Shown one piece after another: positions 34,101 through 42,800 of a stretch of 64,000 bases of DNA. The notes beneath the pieces are model-generated. The model did not search any database, had not been told where the DNA came from, and was given only the letters and a program-made list of their open reading frames with translations. Source of the stretch: Fluviicola chungangensis. GTDB taxonomy: Bacteria > Bacteroidota > Bacteroidia > Flavobacteriales_D > Crocinitomicaceae. Every line of letters begins with the position of its first letter. The stretch's first letter is position 1. A program made the translations under genes and the position numbers. The stretch lies in the NCBI RefSeq assembly GCF_007558725.1, contig NZ_VLPL01000001.1:249984-313983 (forward strand), in the 5' to 3' direction.

Positions 34101-34815
34101 CGTTGAAAAATTTTAGTGTTGCCAAAGTGATATCTCCTTCCAATAATGCTTTCCCTACCACACAGCCATAACATCCGACAGCTCTGAGTTCCTGTAAATC
34201 TGAACTGTTTCTCACTCCACCACTTGCAACCCAGCGTTGATTCGGGAATTTTCCAATCAGAGAGCGATACATTGGGACATTTGGTCCTGAGCCTGTTCCG
34301 TCCTTCCGGATATCGGTTGTCAGAATGGTGAGTGCTTTGAATGACTCAAAATACCGCATCAATTCTTCCAGCGAAATCCCTGTATTTTCCTGCCAACCAT
34401 GAATTTTCAGGCTTGTTCCATCCGTATCGAGTGCCAGGATGAACCTTTTCGTCCCGAATTCATTGATCCAGGAACAAACCAATTCAGGATCTCTTACGCA
34501 TAAACTTCCAATTACAACCTGATTTGCTCCCATTTCAAGAAGCGAAACGACATCTTCTCTGGTTTTTATCCCGCCGCCAAAATCTACTTTTAATCCTGTT
34601 TTTAAAGCGATTTCTTTCATCAGTTCTGCATGAACTATTTGTCCTGTTCTTGCACCGGAAAGATCTACCAAATGCAGGTATTCGAGACCACTTTCCTCGA
34701 TTTTCCGGGCATAGTGAACAGGGTCTAAATCATAGTTTGTTTGCTCGGTGTATTTACCTTGATATAGCCGGACGATTTGCATGTCCAGGATATCGATTGC
34801 CGGTATTGCGATCAT
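34087..34815 (-). CDS. hisA: Phosphoribosylformimino-AICAR ribotide isomerase HisA
   Basis: This 242-residue barrel has the catalytic Asp in [17 protein letters not shown], the second acid in LALDTDGTS, and the phosphate sites FGGGIKT and ASGGVRN. It performs the fourth step of the pathway. It overlaps hisH by 4 bases and hisF by 14, consistent with coupled translation. Confidence 0.95.
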   Translation of the reverse strand: MIAIPAIDILDMQIVRLYQGKYTEQTNYDLDPVHYARKIEESGLEYLHLVDLSGARTGQIVHAELMKEIALKTGLKVDFGGGIKTREDVVSLLEMGANQVVIGSLCVRDPELVCSWINEFGTKRFILALDTDGTSLKIHGWQENTGISLEELMRYFESFKALTILTTDIRKDGTGSGPNVPMYRSLIGKFPNQRWVASGGVRNSSDLQELRAVGCYGCVVGKALLEGDITLATLKFFNDAGV

Positions 34816-35450
34816 AATGCTAAAAATTGATTGAGTAATTGTTCCCCGGCTGAACCACTTTTTTCCGGGTGAAATTGTACACCGTAGAAGTTGTCTTTCT
34901 TCAATGCGGCGGAAAACGGGACTGGATACGATGCAATTCCCCAGGTATCTTCGCAGATTTCGGCAGCATAACTGTGGACAAAATAGAATGTTTCTGCTTT
35001 TCCATCAATCTGAACATCGTTCCAACCCATGTGAGGGACGGGGTAATTTGAACGCATCTCCCGTGATTTCCCCTCAAAACTACCAGTTTGCCATTTGCCA
35101 AATTGGCGAATTGGTAAATTGGTAAATTGGAATTGGATTGATTCAATTCGAACCTGAAAAATACCCAAACCGTCTAATTTCCCTTCTTCATTCCATCCGC
35201 ACATCAACTGCATCCCCAAACAAATCCCTAAAACAGGTTGCGCCAATGTGGGGATAACTTTATCCAATCCGTGATCTTTCAATTGTTTCATGGCGCTTTT
35301 GGCATGACCAACTCCCGGGAAAATCACATGTGTAGCCGAGCGAATTTCGGCTTCATCACGTGTCAAGATCACCTCTTTCCCCAATCGTTTAAGAGCTTGC
35401 TGCACGGAAAACAGGTTTCCCGCTCCATAATCAATCACTGCTATTTTCAT
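34812..35450 (-). CDS. hisH: Imidazole glycerol phosphate synthase glutaminase subunit HisH, with an inserted segment
   Basis: This 212-residue class I glutamine amidotransferase has the nucleophile Cys in GICLGMQLMC, His in QFHPEKSG and Glu two residues on. It supplies ammonia to HisF. The stretch between GIFQVRIESI and VPHMGWNDV is about 25 residues longer than usual; it is encoded by an AATTGG/TTTACC repeat-derived segment (about 35082-35135) yielding FTNLPIRQFGKWQTGSF. The frame is intact. The start overlaps the hisB stop by 1 base (TAATG). Confidence 0.93.
   Translation of the reverse strand: MKIAVIDYGAGNLFSVQQALKRLGKEVILTRDEAEIRSATHVIFPGVGHAKSAMKQLKDHGLDKVIPTLAQPVLGICLGMQLMCGWNEEGKLDGLGIFQVRIESIQFQFTNLPIRQFGKWQTGSFEGKSREMRSNYPVPHMGWNDVQIDGKAETFYFVHSYAAEICEDTWGIASYPVPFSAALKKDNFYGVQFHPEKSGSAGEQLLNQFLAL
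35082..35135. repeat. Repeat-derived segment inside hisH
   Basis: The plus strand reads as successive near-copies of AAATTGG(C/T)(G/A): CCAAATTGGCGAATTGG, TAAATTGG, TAAATTGG, AATTGG. This simple repeat is typical of intergenic DNA. Here it lies inside an open hisH frame and its length keeps the frame. Confidence 0.7.
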
Positions 35451-36586
35451 TACAATTCATTTTTAGTTGTAGGGAGCAGATCCCAATTCCCCGATCGGCC
35501 TTTGGCCATCAGGATTGCTTTTGCAAATGCTTTGAAGATCGATTCTATTTTGTGGTGTTCGTTTTCACCGGTTGCTTGAATGTAAATGTTGCAACGTGCT
35601 GTAAAACAGAATGATTTGAAAAAATGTTTTACCATTTCAGTTGGTAATTTCCCAAGGTATTCCCGTTTTAATTCCACATCCCAGATCAATTCGGGTCGAC
35701 CGCCAAAATCTATAGCACAGGTAGCAAAACAATCGTCCATAGGTAAACAGAAGCCGTAGCGTTCGATTCCTTTTTTTGAACCGAGTGCCTGATCCATTGC
35801 CAATCCCAAAGCCAATGCGGTGTCTTCGATCGTGTGGTGTTCATCGATATTCAGATCACCATTCATGGATAATTCAAGATCCAGCTGTCCGTGACGTGCC
35901 AATTGGTCCAGCATGTGATCGAAGAAATCGATTCCAGTATCAATTTTGGATATTCCGATCCCATCAAGGTCTAGAATTAAAGAACAATCTGTTTCTGCAG
36001 TTGTTTTCCGGATTTCCACCTTTCGAACTCCCAAACGCAAATCTGCAAGCAGATCTTCCCAATTCGTGACCCTTCTCAAAAGCACCTTTTCAAGCTCTTC
36101 CTTTGAAAATTGCAACTCGCCGCTAACATCGATCTCCTGAGTTTGCAGCAAAAAGGCTTTACACCCCAGGTTTTTTGCCAGTTCTACATCTGTCCAGCGA
36201 TCACCGATCACGAAAGAATGCTCCAAATCATAGAGATCTGATAAATACTTTGTAAGCATTCCTGTACGTGGCTTCCGGTTGGGTGAATTCTCGTCCGGAA
36301 AAGAACGGTCGATACATTCTTCAGAAAAGACAACCCCTTCACTTTCCAGGATATCCACCATCAATTGGTGGGGACCGATAAAATCTTCATAGGGAAAAGC
36401 TGCTGTTCCTAAACCATCTTGGTTTGTTACCAATACCAGTTCGTATTCATTCCAGGAAACGATGGTTTTCAATGCCGAAATAGCTCCTTTCAAAAATTGA
36501 AGTTTCTGATAGGAATCAACCTGGCAGCCGATTGGCTCCCGGATGATTGTTCCGTCACGATCAATAAACAATACTTTCTTTTTCAT
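35450..36586 (-). CDS. hisB: Bifunctional histidinol-phosphatase/imidazoleglycerol-phosphate dehydratase HisB
   Basis: The protein has 378 residues. The N-terminal HAD phosphatase starts KKVLFIDRDGTI (catalytic DxD). The C-terminal IGP dehydratase has DFFDHMLDQLARHG, DEHHTIEDTALALG and HHKIESIFKAFAKA, giving the two Mn sites. The first half resembles enteric HisB-N. I chose the ATG at 36586 because it overlaps the hisC stop by 4 bases (ATGA); a longer reading to 36661 would run inside the hisC domain. Confidence 0.94.
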   Translation of the reverse strand: MKKKVLFIDRDGTIIREPIGCQVDSYQKLQFLKGAISALKTIVSWNEYELVLVTNQDGLGTAAFPYEDFIGPHQLMVDILESEGVVFSEECIDRSFPDENSPNRKPRTGMLTKYLSDLYDLEHSFVIGDRWTDVELAKNLGCKAFLLQTQEIDVSGELQFSKEELEKVLLRRVTNWEDLLADLRLGVRKVEIRKTTAETDCSLILDLDGIGISKIDTGIDFFDHMLDQLARHGQLDLELSMNGDLNIDEHHTIEDTALALGLAMDQALGSKKGIERYGFCLPMDDCFATCAIDFGGRPELIWDVELKREYLGKLPTEMVKHFFKSFCFTARCNIYIQATGENEHHKIESIFKAFAKAILMAKGRSGNWDLLPTTKNEL

Positions 36587-38916
36587 GCGTTTTGAATGAG
36601 TTGAATGAATTTGTTGTTTTCCTCTTGTGTTCCGATGCTTACGCGTAGGGTATCCGAACAATTGGACTGGGTACTTCTGTCCCGCACGACTACCCCATTT
36701 TCAAGCAATTTGTTATAAACAGCGGAAGCATTTTGAATGCGAAACAAGATGAAATTGGCTTCCGAAGGAAATACTTCAATTACCGACGGAACAGATCTCA
36801 GCAAATCGAACAAGCGTTCCCGTTCACGGATGATTTCAGCTTTCAGCGTATTCCACGGAATGGTCTTTAGTTGGCTGATCGCCGTTTCCTGTACTTGGGT
36901 ACTCAGGTTATATGGTGGTTTTATGCGATTCAAAGCACGAATCCATTCGTTCGCGGCGATGGCCATTCCTATGCGCAAACCAGCCATTCCATATGCTTTT
37001 GACAGTGTTTGAACAACAAGCAGATTGGAATAGTTCATCACCTCGTCAGCTAGGGAATGCTCCGGGCAGAAATCAATGTATGCCTCGTCAATCACGACCA
37101 ATCCTTCAAATTTTTGAATAATTTCCAGCAGTCCGGACTTTGAAATAACCTTTCCTGTGGGGTTGTTTGGGTTACACAAGATCAATACCCTGGAATCCGC
37201 AGCCTGAAGCAGAATTTCTGAAATGGAAACCCCGAAACGCTCGTCGAGATTAATTTCCCTGGTCCTCAACCCATTGATTTTTGCCAGTGTGGAATACATT
37301 CCATAGGAAGGATTTAGATAGGCAACCGAATCCTGGAAAGGAGTCGTTGTCAGACGCAAAATCAAATCCAGCACTTCGTCCGATCCGTTTCCCAGGAATA
37401 GCTGTTCTACCTGGATTTTTTTTAGTGCGCTAATAGCCTTTTTGAGTTTCCGTTGTTTTGGATCAGGGTAACGATTGTACGGTGAATCAAAGGGATTTTC
37501 ATTGGCATCCAGGAATACCTGACTGATTCCCTCGTATTCATTACGGGCAGAACTGTAAGGTTGCATATTCCGCAAATCTTTCCGGATAAATCGTTTTATA
37601 TCCCGTGAATCAGCATTTAAAGGAGATTGAAAGCCGGAAATCCCTGCTTCCAGCCTGACTTTCACCGCATTGGCATGTCCCTGCAGGTTTTCTGCCTCCG
37701 CCATGGTAATCACTGTTTGTCCGAGTTTCAGTAATCCCTGATCGCTTACCCGTTGATAACTTATTTTTTTTACAAAAGAGTCCAGGGAAACTCCGCTGAA
37801 GGCTCGTGCAAATCCGGAAGTGGGCAAGGTATGATTGGTCCCGGAAGCATAATCTCCAAAGCTTTCAGCAGTATTTTTCCCGATGAACACACTTCCTGCA
37901 TTGGTAATTTCGTCAACCAGAAACTCTTCGTATTCCCCCATAACAATAACGTGTTCAGGTGCATAGTAATTGATAATCTCCGGCCAATTTTCAGACTTTG
38001 AGACAATTGCCGTGCTTGATTTCAATGCTGTACGAGCGATGTTATTCCTGGGGAGCTTTTCTAGTTGCCGTTCAACTTCGCTTAAAACGCTATTCAAATA
38101 AGACTCATCATCTGTAAGAAAAACAACGTGTGAATCGGCTCCATGTTCGGCTTGGGCCAATAAATCCGCTGCAACAAATGAAGCGGAAATCGAACCATCG
38201 GATGCAACCAGCACTTCCGAAGGTCCGGCAGGCAGATCTATGGCAATTCCCAGATTTTGAGCGTAGATTTTTGCAGCAGTAACGTATTGGTTTCCAGGGC
38301 CAAATAGTTTATCTGCTTTCGGAATAGTTTCGGTACCTAAACTCATCGCTGCAATAGCCTGTGCTCCACCTACTTTATAAACCAGGGTGATTCCGGCTAT
38401 TTTTGCCGCAACTAAAATAGCGGGGTGAATTTTCCCTTGCTTATCCGGCGGTGTACACAAATACCGAACAGGGTTTCCAGCAATTTTGGCAGGAATCCCC
38501 AACATCAGCACGGTTGAAAATAATGGCGCCGTTCCACCGGGAACATACAATCCGACGGTTTGAACCGGGACAGATTTTCGCCAGCAAATTACCCCGGGAG
38601 TTGTTTCCACTTCCTGTTCCCTGTTTTCCTGTGACCGGTGAAAGCGTTCGATATTCCGTGCTGCGGTTCGAATGGCTGTTTTCAACTCTTCGGAAACCAG
38701 TTTTTCCGCTTCGGCAAATTCATTCTCCGAAACTGCCAGCGATTGAATGGTTACCCCGTCAAATTGAAGTGTCCATGCGTTCAATGCTTTATCCCCATTC
38801 CTTCTGACTTCAGAAAATACCTTCAAAATCAATGGGTCCAAATCAAGCGGTTCCAGTTTCGGGCGCGTTAACCCTTCAATTAATGCGTTTTGTGATGGAT
38901 TTATCAGTGTTTTCAT
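36583..38916 (-). CDS. hisD: Fused histidinol dehydrogenase-histidinol-phosphate aminotransferase (HisD-HisC)
   Basis: One open frame of 777 residues from the ATG at 38916 carries both enzymes. HisD (about 1-425) has the NAD/Zn signatures GTAPLFSTVLMLGIPA, GPSEVLVASD, AQAEHGADSH and HTLPTSGFARAFSG, ending HANAVKVRLEA. A 14-residue linker without Met leads into HisC (DIKRFIRKDLRNMQPYSSAR), with LGNGSDEVLDL, the PLP lysine in TLSKAYGMAGLRIGM and CNPNNPTGK. No in-frame stop or plausible HisC start lies between. It starts 2 bases after hisG. A missing base could fake a fusion, but both halves stay in one frame with full motifs. Confidence 0.9.
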   Translation of the reverse strand: MKTLINPSQNALIEGLTRPKLEPLDLDPLILKVFSEVRRNGDKALNAWTLQFDGVTIQSLAVSENEFAEAEKLVSEELKTAIRTAARNIERFHRSQENREQEVETTPGVICWRKSVPVQTVGLYVPGGTAPLFSTVLMLGIPAKIAGNPVRYLCTPPDKQGKIHPAILVAAKIAGITLVYKVGGAQAIAAMSLGTETIPKADKLFGPGNQYVTAAKIYAQNLGIAIDLPAGPSEVLVASDGSISASFVAADLLAQAEHGADSHVVFLTDDESYLNSVLSEVERQLEKLPRNNIARTALKSSTAIVSKSENWPEIINYYAPEHVIVMGEYEEFLVDEITNAGSVFIGKNTAESFGDYASGTNHTLPTSGFARAFSGVSLDSFVKKISYQRVSDQGLLKLGQTVITMAEAENLQGHANAVKVRLEAGISGFQSPLNADSRDIKRFIRKDLRNMQPYSSARNEYEGISQVFLDANENPFDSPYNRYPDPKQRKLKKAISALKKIQVEQLFLGNGSDEVLDLILRLTTTPFQDSVAYLNPSYGMYSTLAKINGLRTREINLDERFGVSISEILLQAADSRVLILCNPNNPTGKVISKSGLLEIIQKFEGLVVIDEAYIDFCPEHSLADEVMNYSNLLVVQTLSKAYGMAGLRIGMAIAANEWIRALNRIKPPYNLSTQVQETAISQLKTIPWNTLKAEIIRERERLFDLLRSVPSVIEVFPSEANFILFRIQNASAVYNKLLENGVVVRDRSTQSNCSDTLRVSIGTQEENNKFIQLIQNA

Positions 38917-38918
38917 AA

Positions 38919-39776
38919 TTATGAGACCATTTTTTCGATGGGGCAAACCAGGATTCCTTCTGCGCCGGCAGATTTTAAGCGTTGAACAACCTGCCAGATT
39001 TCTTTTTGTTTGACAACCGAGTGTATACTTACCCATCCCTCCATTGCGAGCGGCAATATTGTGGGACTTTTCATCCCCGGAAGAATAGTGCAGATGGATT
39101 CCAACTGATCTTTCGGTGCGTTGAGTAAAATGTACTTGTTCTCATTGGCAGACAAAACCGACTGAATCCGGAAGACCAATTGATCGAGCAATCCCTGTTT
39201 TTCCGGATCGAAATTCATTCCCTTGATCAAAACTGCTTCGGAATAAAGGAAAGAGAACACTTCGCGGAGGTTGTTTTGAAACAAGGTGTTCCCGGTGGAA
39301 ACAATATCCGCAATTGCATCTGCCAGGTTCAATGAAGGTGCGATTTCAACGGACCCGGAAATGGTATGGATTTCAGCCTGTAATCCTTCTTTTTGGAGGA
39401 ATTTCCGAACTGAATTCGGATAGGAAGTGGCAATGCGTTTTTCCTTCAAGTCTTGTGCGGAATGAATGTTGGAAGATTTCGGAACGGCAAACGACAGCCG
39501 GCATTTGGAGAAGTTGAGTGCCTGGATGATTTCCACCGGAGTTTCATCTTCTTCCAGGAGGTTGGAACCAACAATACCCAAGTCGACAACACCATCTGCT
39601 ACATACTGCGGAATATCACTGTTGCGCAGGAACAGGAGTTCTGCCGGATAATCGGAGGTGATTACTTTGAGTTGACCGTCCCGGTAATCGACCTTCAAGC
39701 CGCATTCTTTCAAGAGTTCCAGAGAACCTTCCTGTAATCGACCTGATTTTTGTAAAGCAATAATTAAACGTTTCAT
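38919..39776 (-). CDS. hisG: ATP phosphoribosyltransferase HisG, long form
   Basis: The protein has 285 residues. RLIIALQKSGRLQEGSLELL starts the catalytic domain and contains the PRPP and ATP loops (DLGIVGSNLLEE; ADAIADIVSTGNTL). The C-terminal 75 residues form the ACT-like regulatory domain of long-form HisG, so feedback inhibition by histidine is expected and no HisZ is needed. It is the first structural gene of the operon, downstream of the attenuator. Confidence 0.95.
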   Translation of the reverse strand: MKRLIIALQKSGRLQEGSLELLKECGLKVDYRDGQLKVITSDYPAELLFLRNSDIPQYVADGVVDLGIVGSNLLEEDETPVEIIQALNFSKCRLSFAVPKSSNIHSAQDLKEKRIATSYPNSVRKFLQKEGLQAEIHTISGSVEIAPSLNLADAIADIVSTGNTLFQNNLREVFSFLYSEAVLIKGMNFDPEKQGLLDQLVFRIQSVLSANENKYILLNAPKDQLESICTILPGMKSPTILPLAMEGWVSIHSVVKQKEIWQVVQRLKSAGAEGILVCPIEKMVS

Positions 39777-39826
39777 GTTTTAAATTATGCCTGACTTCCA
39801 AAAGAGTGATGTAAACGAAATGACAA

Positions 39827-39856
39827 CAAAAAACCCGCCTGAAAGCCAAGCGGGTT
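39827..39856 (-). terminator. his attenuator terminator
   Basis: The minus strand reads CCCGCTTG-GCTTT-CAGGCGGG (one G-T pair) followed by TTTTTTG. It lies between the leader peptide stop and hisG, about 50 bases before the hisG ATG. Confidence 0.88.
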
Positions 39857-39893
39857 AAAGAGTTATAGGGATACAATCATCTCACCAAAGCGC

Positions 39894-39938
39894 TTAGCTG
39901 TGCAATTGATGATGATGATGTAATTGTGTCATTTTCAT
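39894..39938 (-). CDS. his operon leader peptide
   Basis: This 14-codon frame encodes M K M T Q L H H H H Q L H S and stops at TAA. Five His codons, four of them consecutive CAT, mark a classical histidine-attenuation leader: ribosome stalling at the His run would stop the terminator from forming. The ATG lies only 4 bases after the -7 box, so the leader mRNA is probably leaderless. Confidence 0.9.
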   Translation of the reverse strand: MKMTQLHHHHQLHS

Positions 39939-39942
39939 GATG

Positions 39943-39950
39943 CAAATGTA
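39943..39950 (-). promoter_or_regulatory. -7 box of the his operon
   Basis: The minus strand reads TACATTTG, matching TAnnTTTG. TTG-type -33 candidates lie 18 and 21 bases upstream (TTTTGTTGG). Confidence 0.7.
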
Positions 39951-40130
39951 ACGCAATAATTTAAAATCCAACAAAATTGCCAAAAAATGTTTGTAAAATT
40001 TGATTAAAAAGCCCCTAACTATCCGCTTTTTACCGGTAGTTACGGGTTTTAGTGCGTTCAACCACTCATTTTGTCCGGTTCGTCTAAAAAATTGAATCCC
40101 AATTAAACGGGATTCGTTATTTTGTCTTCC
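39951..40130. other. Divergent intergenic region between his and lytS-like genes
   Basis: An AT-rich region upstream of the his promoter. TTATTTTG just before 40131 is one base short of a -7 consensus for the kinase gene. I see no further gene. Confidence 0.5.
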
Positions 40131-41192
40131 ATGTTTGAGATTCCATATAAAAAACTTACAATCAATGCCTTTGTTACCTCTTGTTTAATCGGACTTTTAG
40201 CTATTGCAACGCATGCCCTGATGAATACCAAATCATGGTTGTGGCTGATTCAAATTGGAAGTTTGGTAGCAGGATTGTTCCTAATGACTTCTTTCATCAA
40301 TATTTTTGTATTGTTTTTACTTGAAAAGAGCGGTCAAAAAACAACCTTCACAGCTTCAAGGTACACCCTAAGTTTTATAGGGGTCTCATTGCTTGCCATA
40401 GCCAGTTATTTTCTTTCTATCCGTTTTCACAGCGAACACGACGGAATGCTGCGCTTTGTAAAACCACGTCCATTGACAGAAAATCACTTACGCATGTATG
40501 TTTTTTTTATTCTCATTTTTGCCATTAACGCCATTGTTTTATTGATTCACAACCTGCTTTTAATGAAAGACCTGAAAAACAAGGTGGAATTAGAGAATGC
40601 GGCGTTGAAACTTAAGAACCTGGAAGCCACTTACGAGCAGTTGAAACAACAAATTCACCCACATTTCTTATTCAATAGCCTGAGTACACTTAAATCACTT
40701 ATTCAGCGTAATCGGGAAACGGCAGAAGATTATCTGGTAAAACTATCGGGATTCCTGCGCATCACAATGGATCAAACCAAAACAGATTTGGTGATTGTTG
40801 AAGAAGAATTGGTGATTTGTAAACAATATCTCGAAATGCAAAAAATCCGCTTTGGCGATTCACTGAATTATAGGATCGAAATTCCGGACGAAGATCAAAA
40901 AGCTCATATCCCCTTTTTCTCTATTCTACCTTTATTGGAAAACGCCATTAAACATAACTCGCTTACGTTTCAAAAGCCGTTGGAAATTACACTTAGTTCA
41001 AATAATGGGTTTATTCAGGTGAAGAATCGAAAGCAATTGCGCGAATCCGTTGAACAAGGGATGAATTCCGGCTTAAATAACCTCAAACAACGCTACTGGA
41101 TGCTTTCGAACGAGGAAGTAGTAATTGAAGACAGCAGCGAATGGTTCAGTGTGAAAATCAAATTGCTTCGGGATGAGAATTGTGATTATTGA
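40131..41192 (+). CDS. LytS-type sensor histidine kinase
   Basis: This 353-residue kinase has four transmembrane helices in its first 145 residues and no periplasmic sensor domain. A coiled-coil stretch follows (KNKVELENAALKLKNLEATYEQLKQQ), then the His_kinase block QIHPHFLFNSLSTLKSL with phospho-acceptor His 176, and an HATPase region with LLENAIKHNS. It is paired by a 20-base overlap with the LytTR response regulator that follows. I start at the ATG at 40131; an in-frame TTG three codons earlier is less likely. Confidence 0.9.
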   Translation: MFEIPYKKLTINAFVTSCLIGLLAIATHALMNTKSWLWLIQIGSLVAGLFLMTSFINIFVLFLLEKSGQKTTFTASRYTLSFIGVSLLAIASYFLSIRFHSEHDGMLRFVKPRPLTENHLRMYVFFILIFAINAIVLLIHNLLLMKDLKNKVELENAALKLKNLEATYEQLKQQIHPHFLFNSLSTLKSLIQRNRETAEDYLVKLSGFLRITMDQTKTDLVIVEEELVICKQYLEMQKIRFGDSLNYRIEIPDEDQKAHIPFFSILPLLENAIKHNSLTFQKPLEITLSSNNGFIQVKNRKQLRESVEQGMNSGLNNLKQRYWMLSNEEVVIEDSSEWFSVKIKLLRDENCDY

Positions 41193-41916
41193 AGATGAGG
41201 CGTTGACTGCTGCAGATTTGAAGGATTCCATTTTGAAAGTAGCGACTTCAAGCAAAATTGATGCAGTGTTGGGTTCTATTCAGGAAGCAGAAGAGTATTT
41301 CCTGGGAAATCCGTTGCCCGAATTGTTGTTTTGTGACATTCAATTGGGGGATGGTTCTATTTTCGATTTACTGAACAAAGTGAATATAGATGTTCCGATC
41401 ATTTTCTGTACAGCATATAACGAACATGCTTTGCAAGCCTTCAAACTCAATGGCATAGAATACATATTGAAGCCGTTTAGCAAAGAAGATGTTCTCCGGG
41501 CACTGAACAAATACGAGCGCTTGAGATCTTCCTTCAAGAGCCGGTTTGATTACAATCAGCTACAATTACCGAAACAGCAGCACCTGCTGGTCCATTACCG
41601 GGATACCATTGTTCCTGTTCCTTTTTCAGACATTGGAATGATCTTTATTGCCAACCAGGTAGTTTATCTGCAAACGTTCGCAAATAAAAAATATGTATTG
41701 CACAAAACATTGGAAGAATTGGAGCAAACGCTTGACAGGCAATTTTTCCGGGTAAATCGTACTGCTATCATCAACAAAAAATTGGTTCAGGAAGTCGGCA
41801 AACTACTTACCCGAAAACTGCTCATTCAACTCCCTCCTGATTTTAAAACAGATCTGAAACTCACAGTGAGTAAGACAAAAGCACCAGCGTTTTTGAAGTG
41901 GATGAAAGGCATATAA
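41173..41916 (+). CDS. LytTR-family response regulator
   Basis: This 247-residue protein has a receiver domain with IVIIEDEALTA, phospho-acceptor Asp near 55 in LLFCDIQLGDGS, FCTAYNEHAL and a KPF motif. The LytTR DNA-binding domain lies from about residue 140 (LVHYRDTIVPVPF ... FFRVNRTAIINKKLV). It forms a two-component system with the kinase just upstream. Target genes are unknown; the next gene is a small metal-ligand-rich membrane protein. Confidence 0.92.
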   Translation: MRIVIIEDEALTAADLKDSILKVATSSKIDAVLGSIQEAEEYFLGNPLPELLFCDIQLGDGSIFDLLNKVNIDVPIIFCTAYNEHALQAFKLNGIEYILKPFSKEDVLRALNKYERLRSSFKSRFDYNQLQLPKQQHLLVHYRDTIVPVPFSDIGMIFIANQVVYLQTFANKKYVLHKTLEELEQTLDRQFFRVNRTAIINKKLVQEVGKLLTRKLLIQLPPDFKTDLKLTVSKTKAPAFLKWMKGI

Positions 41917-42022
41917 ACCAAGTTTGGTTGCCTGAACTTTCAGTTTGTCCGCTTCACTGTTTTACCACCGGCGTCGCACTGAAAATCGACGCATATTCGC
42001 TTGAATTTTAAAGTATAAATAA

Positions 42023-42265
42023 ATGTTTCCATTTCACGTTATCGGGTTACTGACCCTTCAGTTCATCGCCTTAATAGGCGCATTTTTCTTCAAAGCACAT
42101 GTTCAACGACACGAGCTTGATAAACGCTTTCAACGAGCCGGTAAGTTTTTGGTCATTGCAATCCACGTTTTAATTGTTTTGACGATTGCACATGCCATCA
42201 TTTATCACCTGCATTGCGGTTGTCCAATGACAAACCATAGTTGTGTGAAAATGATGCATCATTAA
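42023..42265 (+). CDS. Small His/Cys-rich membrane protein
   Basis: This 80-residue protein has two transmembrane segments: FHVIGLLTLQFIALIGAFFF and FLVIAIHVLIVLTIAHAIIYHL. A short tail HLHCGCPMTNHSCVKMMHH has five His and three Cys plus Met, which looks like a metal (Cu/Zn) binding end. No family is recognised. It lies 106 bases after the LytTR regulator on the same strand and ends in a strong terminator; regulation by that system is only a guess. Confidence 0.65.
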   Translation: MFPFHVIGLLTLQFIALIGAFFFKAHVQRHELDKRFQRAGKFLVIAIHVLIVLTIAHAIIYHLHCGCPMTNHSCVKMMHH

Positions 42266-42308
42266 ACTAAAGCTGCCCATTGAAAAGTGGGCAGCTTTAG
42301 TTGTCTTT
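42265..42308 (+). terminator. Terminator after the small membrane protein
   Basis: AACTAAAGCTGCCCA and TGGGCAGCTTTAGTT form a perfect 15-bp stem around TTGAAAAG, followed by a mixed T-rich tract. Confidence 0.8.
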
Positions 42309-42374
42309 ATAGATAAGTCTTAATATCCCGATCCGCCGAAGCAAACCCGGATTTCATATCCTGTAAGAACCCCA

Positions 42375-42656
42375 TTACTCAATCTTGATACAACCGTTCT
42401 TGATAGAGATTTTTTGACCGTCTTTCACTTTCACCCAGCCGCATTCTGTTTTAATCTCTACTTCAGAAGCACTGGTCTGAACAGACGCAGAACTTGTGGT
42501 AGAAGCACTGAATTCGATTTTCTGAGTAGATCCATTGGAACGAACCTCCATCGTGTACTTTTTAGAATCGTTATTGTAGTAACGGATTGTGAACGCACCA
42601 GCCACATTTGCCAAAAGCAAAAATGCAACCGATAAAAAAGCCATTTTTAATTTCAT
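42375..42656 (-). CDS. Small secreted protein
   Basis: This 93-residue protein has a signal peptide (MKLKMAFLSVAFLLLANVAGA), a Ser/Thr-rich middle (ASTTSSASVQTSASE) and a short beta-rich end with two Cys (ECGW ... NGCIK). The family is unknown. It is divergent from the gene at 42801. Confidence 0.65.
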   Translation of the reverse strand: MKLKMAFLSVAFLLLANVAGAFTIRYYNNDSKKYTMEVRSNGSTQKIEFSASTTSSASVQTSASEVEIKTECGWVKVKDGQKISIKNGCIKIE

Positions 42657-42800
42657 CTTGTTGATTTTAAGTTTGTGTACAGTAAATATACAGATGATAA
42701 TTTATCCAAATACGAATTTGTTCCTTCAGTTGATATTCGCAGAGAACGAATTGATATTCGTTCCGGATATTTTATTCAGATAACGTATTTTTACACATGT

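Noticed and set aside
35082-35135. CRISPR-like array from the AATTGG repeats
   Set aside because: Units are about 8 bases without spacers and lie within an intact hisH frame; no cas genes occur in the window.
36586-36661. A 403-residue HisB with an extra 25 residues
   Set aside because: The extension runs inside the HisC coding end and does not match HisB; the ATGA overlap at 36583-36586 is the natural start.
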